This document shows, one piece after another, positions 22,421 to 31,749 of a DNA stretch of 31,749 nucleotides; position 1 is the stretch's first letter; each line of letters opens with the position of its first letter. This DNA is from Ophiocordyceps camponoti-saundersi (nom. inval.) (taxonomy: Eukaryota > Ascomycota > Sordariomycetes > Hypocreales > Ophiocordycipitaceae), in contig PDHQ01000363.1 of NCBI GenBank assembly GCA_003339415.1, positions 1-31,749 on the forward strand, written 5' to 3'. Under the pieces are notes generated by a model. The model was not told the DNA's origin and made no database searches. It worked only from the letters and a program-made list of their open reading frames with translations. Position numbers and translations under genes: made by a program.

Positions 22421-24190
22421 TATAATTAAATAGTTTTAAAAAGCTATATATTTTCTAGCGACCGGAATAATAAAGTAGTTATTAGGGATAGTCTCCTTAA
22501 TACCTAAACTAAGCTAAAAACCACGCTTAAAGTTTAGCTCCCTTAGATTACTAAAGTATAAAAAGCTTTTTATATTAAAGCTATCTTATAGTTACTATAT
22601 AAGCTTTAAAAGAAAGGTATTTTAATATAATTTTACGAATAAAGGTATAATAGTATAATAACTTTTTTTCTTATTTTAGCTCTTTTACTAGATCCTTATA
22701 TTTATAATTAATTACTTTACTCTAGCTTTAGGACTTTCTAAGCCCGCTTTTTAATATTAGACTACTTATTACCTTCTCTAAGCTTTAGACTATTATTTAG
22801 GAATAGGTTAGGTATATCTTTAACTAAGCAAGGAGTAACTTATAGATTTAGATAATCTTTATATATTATAAATTTAATAAAGATATCTTTACCGCTTATA
22901 AAATAACTAGATATTTATAAAGCCTTATCGTCTTCTATATTAATAAAATATTTAATATATTAACGCTAATTATAAGTAGCGGCCTAAGTCTTATTTTAAA
23001 TATAATTTAAGTAGCTATAGCCCCCTTAGCTAAATATTAATATATATTTATAAAAAAAAGTTAAGATATACTCTTTATAGTAAATAATAGTTATAATTTA
23101 GGACTATAAATAATAGCTATATATCCTTAAGTTATATTACTTAAAAATTAAGATAAGAAAAGCCTTAAAATATTTAAGGCGTTTACTTTTAATTAAATAG
23201 TTAAAGAAGGACCTTTCTAAGTATATAGTTTTAATTAGGATATAAGTAACTTAAGGCGTCTTTATTATCTCTTTCTAAAACTCTCTCTCCCTAACTTTAA
23301 GAAACTAATAAAGGAAGTATTTAAGAGGAGATATCCTAGCTATCTCCTATTTTATAAAAGCTAGAATATCCTTAGAAACCTTTTCGCGGAAAGCTATTTT
23401 AATATAGATTAGAACGCTAAAATATCTAATATTAATACCCTCTTTATATTAGATCTTAAGGTAAGTATAAACTTAAATATAAGAATTTAACTCCGATATT
23501 AGGGACTATTTAATTAAAATACTTACGTATATATATTCTAAGTAAAAAAGAGTTTTAAGCGCGGTTTAGCCTTACTAAGCTAAGGTTAATAGAATATTTA
23601 TATATTTTATATTTATCTTATAAGAAATAAAGTTATAAATATTTAGGAGATAGTTTCTTATTTTCTTAGCTTACTTTTTTTTAGTTAACTTAAGAGTTAT
23701 TATAATTAAAGTCTTTATTATTATTATATTTAAATTAAGTAAGTAAAGGAAGAAAAGATAAATAAAAAGGGAGAGGATAAGGGCGAAGCTAATAGCTAGC
23801 TAATAACTATTCTTTCCTAATTAGGAAGAAGCCCTTCTTACTTTTTCCTTTATAATATTATAATATTAACCGAAGTATACTATAGTAAGCTTAATAACTA
23901 AGGTAAAAAATAATAATAAAAAAAAGTAACGCGTTTTCCCTTTTCTCTTATATATACTCTTTTTTTCCTTTACTATAACTATTTAATTAAAAATACTTAT
24001 ATACGGTATATATTATTAATTCTAAATTAATAATAAAATAAAATTATTAAATTTAAACGTTAAGCTTAATAAAAAAGTAAATATTAAGCTTTAGGGAATA
24101 TTTTTTAGTAATAGAAATAATAAGTTTAAAATTACTAAAATAATTTATAATAAGGTAATAATAGGGCCTAGGTCGCTAGACCTCCTATTC
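22421..24190. other. Unassigned sequence inside the gypsy element, 3' of integrase
   Basis: No LTR element normally needs this much DNA here. Both strands contain readable stretches (minus strand 23560-22850; plus strand 22440-22620), but no motif is recognisable and neither is convincingly coding. CpA and TpG are as depleted as in the rest of the element. It could be a further insertion, an accessory gene or a long untranslated region. No internal LTR pair or target duplication was seen. 23930-24060 is plain AT-rich. Confidence 0.45.
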
Positions 24191-26545
24191 TTAGTAATAA
24201 CCTTTAATCTTACCTAAACCCTTAACTATAAGTAACCCCTTTAGTTCGTAAGGCGTATAGTTTAGCCTAAAGAGTATATTAAGCTTTTTACAAATAAGAT
24301 TAAATACTTAAATATATTTCGAGTTAGTAAGAAGATCGCTAAAGTTATACCTTTTAATAATATCTTAGATTAGGATTATCACGCTAATAATATTAGGCGT
24401 TTTATTTTTAAAGTATAAAAATAATAGTAAATAACTAGCTTTAAACTAAAAGCTATACTTAAGATTTTAAATAAGGGGATCGAGGATAAAGTATATTTAT
24501 TTATATCCCTAATAATAATTATAATACCGCCTAATACTAATAAGGTTATTAATATACTATTTAGGAAGAAATTTAATTATATTATATTAGGGTTCGATTT
24601 AAAATAAGAATTAAATAATTACCCCCTTCTAAGTAATATAGTTAATTTTAAAGGAAGTAGTATAAACTCCGGGTATTATTAAGGTAGCTTTTTCTAAAAC
24701 TAAAAAGCTAGGATTTTTTACTATTTTAATTTAATAGATCCGGGGCGTATACTAAGAGTAAAAAGGGCGACAACGGCTTAAAAGGATATCCTAGCCGAAG
24801 TTTAGGGAAATTACCCTTTTTACTATATTATTATCCTTAGGACTTATTAGAAAGGAGTATTCGAATACGGATACCTAGCTCTTACTATATTTTAGTACTA
24901 AGCTTAAGGTTTCGTTAAGCTTAAAGTTAATATATTAATAGCTTATTAAATAAGTATAAGATAAGCTTAAAATAGTTTAAACTAAAAGTTAAGGCGCCCC
25001 CTATTTTTAAGATCTTATTAAAAGATTAAGCTATTCGAACTTAGAATAGCTATAAGAACTTATATAACTAATTAATTAATAAAGCTATTAGTAATCTTTA
25101 TATTATTAAGGTAAATAAACTAAGTATTTAAAAATCTAAGTAATTTAATTTCTTAGGAGATAAATATAACTTTAAACTAAGAAGTTAGCAAAATTATAAG
25201 GAGCTTATAATTAAATTAGAAGTAAGCTTAATAATACTTAGGGGCTTATATCTTAAGATCCTTATCTCTTATTACTAAATCCTTAAGGAATTCCGAGTTA
25301 TTACGCCTAGGATTCTTACTAGTAACTTTATATAGGAGGACTATATTACTATATTATATTTAAGCGCTATAAGGATTAGATAATAGCTTTAGTAAAATTA
25401 GGAAAAATAGTAAAGGCTTAATATTAATAATTTTAATATAAGTAAAGGGGCCGGGGACAAAGAGACTTATAATAAAGGAAAGAATAAGGAGGAAGATAAT
25501 AAAGCCTACCCTAAAGATAAACTTATAAATAACTAAGATACTAATTAAATAGTTCTATTATTTAGCTTTTTATTTTTACTTAAAACTAATAACTTAGCTA
25601 CCTTAAAAGGTTTTAAAATAATAGCGGGAGTTTAGGATAAGATAAAAATTAAAACTAAGGCTATTAAGAAGCTTATTAATATTATAAAAAGGGAGAAACT
25701 TAATAAGGCGAAGAAAATAGCCTTTTCGAAATTAATAAGTAAGCTATAGCTTAAGAATAAAAACTTAACCCCGTTATAGTCGGCCCTTACCCCGCGGCGT
25801 AGTTCTAGGAAAATAATAAGGATAAAGCTAAACTAATTAACTAAAGACTTACTAGCTTAGAGGAAAACTATTAAAAGAAAAGTATAGGAAAAAAATATAG
25901 GAACTCCGAAGCTAATAAGGTTTACTTATTATAGTCTAGCTAAGAATCTAAGGGTCTAGCCTAGTAAAAGCCTTATTATAGCTAATATAGGAAGAGAACT
26001 AGTTAATCTTAATCCCCTTAATTTTAGAATTAAAAGGGTAGTCCTTTATAAGAATTATATAGCTTAGAAGGATAATTATAGCCTAATATGCTAAAAGAAG
26101 TATCTCGCGCTCGATTTTACAGGATTAATTATAGCGTATACTAAGAGAGCGCTTATTAGAAACTAGCTTAAAATATTAAGAATAATTCTAATAATCTTAG
26201 AAACTAGTATATTTATTAGCTTATAGCCCTTAAAACTTATATACCTTAATATATAAGCGAAGATTAACTAAGCTATTAATAAGTATTTAATTATATAAGA
26301 ATAAGCTTAAAAGAGGAAGCCTTAGAGTAATATACCGCTAATAAGAAAGCGGTATAAATATTAAAGTTGCCGTATTTAGGGGCTTAAGCTTAAAAAAGAG
26401 TAATTAAAGTTTCTTTATTATTTTCTTTTACTAATAATCCTTACTACCTTTTATCTTACCGCGCTTATACGCGTTTTATTTAAGTTATAAGAAGAAGTTA
26501 GTTATTACTAAGAAAAAGGGTTAGTTACTTATTATAGCGTGCGCT
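24191..26545 (+). pseudogene. Unidentified degenerate reading frame in the 3' part of the gypsy element
   Basis: A plus-strand frame can be followed for long runs between RIP-type stops. Readable parts include IDPGRILRVKRATTA near 24738-24780, EFRVITPRILTSNFI near 25290-25333, a charged tract GAGDKETYNKGKNKEEDNKA near 25450-25508, and a Lys/Ile-rich stretch to 25740. A short C-terminal piece near 26090 keeps one Cys codon in a context (C*KKYLALDFTGL) that might be an eroded Cys cluster. Codon-like composition and GC-rich islands (CCCCGCGGCGTAG at 25790) argue for former coding sequence. I do not recognise the protein. Its place just before the 3' LTR would suit an extra element ORF or captured host sequence. 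Confidence 0.45.
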
Positions 26546-26546
26546 T

Positions 26547-26555
26547 AAAGAGGAG
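26547..26555 (+). other. Gypsy polypurine tract
   Basis: AAAGAGGAG abuts the 3' LTR on the plus strand, in the place where plus-strand priming occurs. It supports the LTR boundary and the plus orientation. Confidence 0.7.
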
Positions 26556-27172
26556 TTTAGCGGCGGTAAAAGATACGCCTTAAGAGAAATAACGCTAGAC
26601 TAGGATAGTATATTATTAGGGGGCTTATATAAACTATAATTAAATAGTCCCTTAAGTCTTTTTAGTTCTTAGATACTTCTATATTTAAGGACTAAAAAGG
26701 TAATAATAGTAAGATAGGGGCTATTACTAAGTATATAGCGTAGTTTAGTTTCCTTATTAGAGGAGCAGAATTAAGTAAGAATTAGTCCTTAAGCTTATTT
26801 TCTTAGCTATTCTAAAAGTTATATATTATAGATTAAGTCTTAAAGAGGACTTATAGTAGAACCTTTACTAAATAGAATTATAACTTTATTTTAAACTTTA
26901 TATTTTTATATCCTAAATTACTAATTTAAATATATATTCTAAAATCTTTAATATTTAATTAAATAGTTCTTATCTTTCTCTTTCTTTCTTTTTTTATTTT
27001 TATAAGGGAAAACGACTTTTTATTATCCCTTTTATAGAGAATTACTATCTAGCCCCTCTCCTTATAGCTAGAGATCCCCCCTTATATTAGTTAAAGACTT
27101 TAGTTACCTAAGAAGTTACGCCCCTTAGGTATCTGCTATGCTCGCTTAGGGTATCCTTCTTCCCCTGCTAAA
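26556..27172 (+). repeat. Gypsy element 3' LTR (617 bp)
   Basis: Partner of 7270-7886, same length, starting TTTAGCGGCGG and ending CCCCTGCTAAA. The last 50 bp keep CTGCTATG and CTGCTAAA, where the left copy has CTACTACG and TTATTAAA, which shows the RIP-type differences clearly. Confidence 0.93.
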
Positions 27173-27176
27173 TTAG
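27173..27176. repeat. Target-site duplication of the gypsy element, right copy (TTAG)
   Basis: Four bases matching 7266-7269, immediately after the right LTR. Confidence 0.65.
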
Positions 27177-29266
27177 CTATCGGAAAGTTTTTTTAGAAAA
27201 GGATATTAAATTAAGAAAAGATAATTATTAATATAGATTATTCGGGATAAAAAGCTACTTAAGCTATTCCTTTTATTTTTAATATATATATTTAGAAATC
27301 TTTTTTAATAAGTATATCTTAAAATATAAAGCTTTATTTTTATATAATAAGAGCGGTAATATTAAGTTAAATAGTAAACTTTCTTTATAAGGCTTTTACT
27401 TATTTTTTAATTCTAAGATTAGGAAAAGTAAGTTTTAGTTTAATTTATAAGTTTAGATTTTTAGAATATTATTTTATAATATAACTTTTAAGAAAAGAGG
27501 GAATAAATTATATAAGTTTATCTATATAATCTACGCTTTAAGCTATAACTTATTTTAAAGCGTTTATAAATCGGTTAATATTCTAATAAATAATAGTTTA
27601 ATTAGTTTCCTTAATCTAATTAAAAGTAATATTAAAAATACTAGCTAGCTTAAACTATTTAATATTTTTAGCTTATAGCTAAACTTATTATTTAAATAGT
27701 TTTTCTAAGTTTAATTAATTATATAATTATAAATTATTACCTAAGTATAAATATTTTTAAAAGGGATTTTAATTTTAAAAATAGATATTATAAAAATAAA
27801 GAATATAAATAATTATTTATATTAGCTTTTCTTTTTCTAATATAAATAGGTAAGGTTTTTTTCGGATTAAATAATAATATAAGAGGATTTAAAAAATATT
27901 ACTTCCTTAAAGTATTCTTTTTTAAGGCCTTTTTAGAGAGGATTCTAATAGTATAAAGGTTTTCTTACCTTTATCCGGTAAAGAAAACTTAGCCTTTTCT
28001 TTATTTTTATCCTAAAAGGGGTTTTCCTTCTTACCTTTTTTTTTAAAAAAGACTTTAGTATTTTCCTTACTTTTTTCTTAAAAGAAAAGCTTAGTTTTCT
28101 TTCCTTTTTTCTCTTATAAGGTAAGTTACTTACCTTTTCTATTAATATTACTTATTATATTAAGGAATACTTTTATTAAATTTAACTAATCTTAAAGTAA
28201 TAAATTTAATAAGTCAGGGATTTTAATATTAATATACTTAAGCTAGTTTATTTTATTAAAAAGCTAATTATAATCTTTTATTACTTAAGGGTTATTTAGG
28301 AAATAATTAATTATAATAAGTAATTTAAGGTTTTACGGATTATCTTAATATAATAAAAACTTTTTTACTAGCTTTATTTCTTTATATTATAAAAGAGGAA
28401 ATTTACTTTTAAAAAAGTAAGGTTTTTTTACTTTTTTATAAATATTAAAAATATAAGATTTTTCTTTCTTAGCTATAACTTCTTCCTTAATTACCTAAAG
28501 AAGTTTAAGGGTAAAGAAATAATATATAGTTAAGGTTATATTATAAATATAATAAAGCTTTCTTCTAAGCTAAAAATTTACGCTTATAAAGTTTATTAAT
28601 AGAAATACTTTAAATATAACTTATTATTTTTATAGCTAAAAATTTATAAGTTAGTAAAATATAAAATTATTACTAATTAATATATGCTTATATATATAAT
28701 TTACTAATAAGCGTATATATTAAGCTACCTATTAAATAAAATATATTAAAAATAGTAAAATAAGCTAGCTACTAATTATAGATTTATAAAATAACTATTA
28801 TAAAAAGTATAAATATAAATAAAAGTTTTTCAAAACTAAAAATATAATTATAAAAAAATCTAAATTATTACTTTAAGGAATATTAAGCTAATTATATAGC
28901 TAAGAGCTTAAAGAAGATTTCCTAATATAATCCTAAAAGTATTTACCTAAAAGTATTTTATAGTAATTTCTATATATATTAGTAAAACGGAAAATTCCTA
29001 ATACGCGGTAATTTCCTAGCGCGCGGTAATTTCCTTATAAAATCCGGAGCTTTCTAAAAGTATATTTTAATATTAAATCTAGTTAGAATTCTTAGTAAAA
29101 TCTTAAGAGTTATTATAAAGAAATCTTAAGAGGAAATCTTAATAATTTCCTAAATATAAAAGTAATAAAGTTTTTAGGGGAAATCTAAGTAAAATCCTTA
29201 AGGGAAATCCTAGTAAAATATTATAAGAGGTTAGGCGATTTATAATAATATTATTATACGTCCTAT
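27177..29266 (-). pseudogene. Unidentified degenerate element, right half, with a lysine-rich frame
   Basis: Very AT-rich, with almost no C or G outside C-T or A-G steps. On the minus strand 28290-27890 reads for over 100 codons with few stops and is rich in Lys (runs such as KKKGKKENPF and KGKKTKLFF), suggesting a basic nucleic-acid-binding protein such as a gag or ORF1. No zinc knuckle or polymerase motif was recognised. It ends at 29267 where the inverted gypsy copy begins. Its left part was once joined to 6781-7265. It may be another retroelement inserted into the inverted gypsy. Confidence 0.45.
28890..29235. repeat. Block of recurring GGAAATC / TAATTTCCT words
   Basis: The words AAATC(C/T)TAA, GGAAAT and TTTCCTAA recur about a dozen times. 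GCGGTAATTTCCT occurs twice 17 bp apart at 29005-29017 and 29022-29034, and AAAAGTATTT occurs twice near 28936-28960. It may be a regulatory subrepeat region of an LTR or leader; no matching LTR partner was found. Confidence 0.6.
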
Positions 29267-31600
29267 ATTAGTTTAACTATTTATAAAAGTATAGCTTTTA
29301 AAATATTAACTAGTTTTACTTACTAAGCTTTATACTTTATAGTTTTAAATATTATAAATAATATAACTTATTAATTTACTTATTTTTTTAGCTATAATTT
29401 TAAGCTAAGATAGCTTTTTTATTAATAAATATAATATATATTATATAATATAGCTTATTTACTATTAGATAATATAATAATTATTTATTTTTATATTTTA
29501 ACTAATTAATTAAGAGTTAATTTATAACTTTTTATAATTTTAAAGAATTTACTAGTTATATTTTATTAAATAACTTATTATTATAAATATTTTTTTTACT
29601 ATATTTTATTTTTTAGCTTTTTAGCTAAAATTATATTTTAAGATAAATTTATCTAAGTAAATATTATTATAAGGTACCTTCTTATTAGCTTTTTTTATAT
29701 ATTATATATATAAAAGCTATTAACTAAAATCGTGCTTTATTATTAGTAGCTTCCTCTTATTAAATAATAAAAAGTATATAAGTAGCTTTAGCTTTTATTT
29801 CTTTATCTCCTTCCTTTTTTAATAAGTTTAAAATATTAGATAATATTTAAGTCTTAGTTAATAATATCTTATTATTTATTAGCTTATATAATTATTTAAT
29901 TATTTTTTCTATCTTATATATTTTTATTAAAAATAAAGAAAATTAACTGCTTTTTTAATAAATAATTTTTTTTTTAAATACTAACCCTGTTTCTTCTCTT
30001 TTCCTTATAAAGAGAGGCTTTAATTTTTATTAAAAAAATTAGTATTATACTTAATAAGCTAAATAAAAGTATTAATAATAGTTAAATTAAAAGATAAAAT
30101 AAGTTATTTATTATTTTTTATAAGTAATCTTATTATAAGAGTTATAACTTAGATTAATTTAAAAATATATTAAGTAAAAAGATTTTTAGTTTTTACTTAA
30201 TAATTAAATATTAGCTAAGTAAGGTAAATAAATAATATACTTAAGATAAAGGCGATAAGTATAATATTAAAATAAATAAAAATTTAAATAAGTATATAAA
30301 TAAGCTTTATAAAAATAATAAAACTTATAATAGCTACTAATAAAGTTAATTTCATATTTTAAAATATTATATTAACTAAAATAATATAATATTTAAAGTT
30401 AAATTTATAAGTATAAGAAGAAATAATAATATTTATTTTACCCCCTATATTAAGAAATATTAATATAAGGTAATATTTATACTACTAACTTAAACTTATA
30501 TAAAAGAAAAGTTTTATATAATCTTTAATATATTAAAAAATAAGATATAAAAATAAATACTAAGAGGCTTAAGCTAAGGTATAATAAAAAGCTTTATATT
30601 TCTTAAAATAAAAATTTACTAAGTTATTAAAATATTACTTTTATTATTTTTATAAATTATCCTTTTAAGAGCCTATTAATTAAATAATTTAATTATAAGT
30701 TAGTTAGTTTTAAAAATAGTAAAGTTTATATTTAATATAAATTATAAATTATTAAAAATAATATAAAGTTATAATTAAAAAGATAATTTATACATTTTAA
30801 AACTATAATAATATTAATAAAATTAAAGCTAGCTTAATAAGTTAAGGGCTAATTATATAGTTTTTTAATAAAAATTTCCTTAGCTTTAAAAATTTTATAA
30901 TTAAGGTACTTAGCCTTATTAGCTAATATTAAAAAAAACCTTAATATTAAGCTTTAGATTAATTATAATTAAATTTATTAGTTTAATAAAAACTTTCTTT
31001 TTAATAATTTTATTTATAATTAAATTAATAATCTTATTAAAATTAGTAACTATTACCTTAAGTTATAAGTAAGTAGCGGCTAAAAGGGCTTTATTTTAAA
31101 TTTTTTTTTTACTTAATAATTACTTATTTTTATTTTATAATTTTCTAAGTATAAGTAGTTATTATTAGTTTATTAATAAATTATAAACTACTAAAAGGGG
31201 AAAGGGTTTTAGAAACCTTATCTTTTATTAGATTATTTTAAACTTTTAAGCGCTTAAGCTTATAAGTATTAAATATAGCTTAAATAAATTTAATTTTAAC
31301 TATTTAATTAGAAAAAAAATAACCTTCGTCTTAATATATAATAATAAAAACTTTAATAAGCGTAAAAATTTTTAGTTTAAAGTAATATTAAAAAGGTTTT
31401 TTTTAATTTTATTATTATAGTTTATAATAAATAATATTATCTTTTACTATTTCTTATTAAAAAACTAATTATAATTATTAGTAATAAAGCTATTAATTTC
31501 TAAAATTAAGTTTAAAATAAAGAATCTTAGCTAGTTTTTAACTTACTATATTAAAAGAAATCTAATATAGCTCAAAGCTTTAATAAGTTTATAAAAGAGG
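29267..31600 (-). mobile_element. Inverted, more degraded copy of the gypsy element gag-pol region
   Basis: Reverse-complementing this segment gives sequence alignable with about 9775-12135 of the plus-strand gypsy element for the whole length. Shared words include CTTATAAGCTTAAGCGCTTAA (10089 versus 31268-31247) and AGAAATAAAAGCTAAAGCTACTT (about 11618 versus 29805). Many CT and AG steps of the plus copy are TT and AA here, so it has lost C in more contexts than CpA. It is truncated on both sides: at 29267 by an unrelated element and at 31600 by an A/T satellite. No LTR is present. Its coding content corresponds to the region between the gag knuckle and RT. Confidence 0.85.
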
Positions 31601-31602
31601 CT

Positions 31603-31749
31603 TAATAATATAATAATATAAGAATATAATAATATAATAATATAATAATATAATAATATAATAATATAATAATATAATAATATAATAATATAATAATATA
31701 ATAATATAATAATATAATAATATAATAATATAATAATATAATAATATAA
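31603..31749. repeat. 8-bp A/T satellite, unit AATATAAT
   Basis: Repeats of AATATAAT run to the last base, about 18 units, with one G near 31622 as the only interruption. The window ends inside the array. Confidence 0.96.

Larger units (their letters stand above)
7270..27172 (+). mobile_element. Ty3/gypsy-type LTR retrotransposon, RIP-inactivated, with a nested copia element
   Basis: Two 617-bp direct repeats bound the element and a TTAG duplication flanks it. Inside, on the plus strand, come gag with zinc knuckle (8581-9720), an intermediate region, RT (12001-12600), RNase H (interrupted at 13119, resuming at 20634) and integrase (about 21200-22420). This RT-RNase H-integrase order is the gypsy order. 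After removing the copia insert and one duplication the element is about 12.4 kb, long for the family because some 4.1 kb lies between integrase and the 3' LTR. The RT block reading LLDLF and the FIDNILIRG box resemble a gypsy lineage common in fungi. All frames are broken by transitions. Confidence 0.9.

Noticed and set aside
29267..31600. Inverted copy read at first as the second arm of a large foldback or terminal inverted repeat
   Set aside because: Homology covers only an internal gag-pol part of the gypsy element (9775-12135), not its ends, so it is a separate truncated copy.

Overview
This window is a heavily mutated, AT-rich repeat block with no intact gene. It looks like a filamentous ascomycete (Pezizomycotina) genome shaped by repeat-induced point mutation (RIP). 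CpA and TpG dinucleotides are nearly absent outside one young insertion, while CpG survives. Loss of TpG removes ATG starts, TGG (Trp) codons have become TAG, and CAA/CAG (Gln) codons have become TAA/TAG. The old proteins can still be read by ignoring stops. Genus cannot be set from this sequence.

Layout. 1-127 is a TTA microsatellite. About 230-5176 is a dead LINE of Tad1 type on the plus strand: ORF1 with zinc knuckles, then ORF2 with reverse transcriptase. 5205-7265 is mostly unassigned. 7270-27172 is a Ty3/gypsy-type LTR element on the plus strand with two 617-bp LTRs and a 4-bp target duplication (TTAG). It holds gag, RT, RNase H and integrase, plus about 4.1 kb of extra sequence before the 3' LTR. 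A Ty1/copia element (13120-20628, minus strand, two 674-bp LTRs, target duplication GTTTA) sits inside its RNase H region and carries a 713-bp integrase segment in three tandem copies. 27177-29266 is an unassigned degenerate element, probably the other half of the sequence at 6781-7265. About 29267-31600 is a second, more decayed and inverted copy of part of the gypsy family. 31603-31749 is an 8-bp A/T satellite.

Order of events, read from nesting: the inverted gypsy remnant and the sequence around 7.27 and 27.18 kb are oldest. The plus-strand gypsy inserted at TTAG, the copia element then jumped into it, and the integrase triplication arose inside the copia element. Mutation load follows this order, heaviest in the 27-31.6 kb flank and lightest in the copia element. 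Nothing here is likely to make a functional protein. The interest lies in nesting, mutation grade, the tandem array and the unexplained 3' part of the gypsy element.
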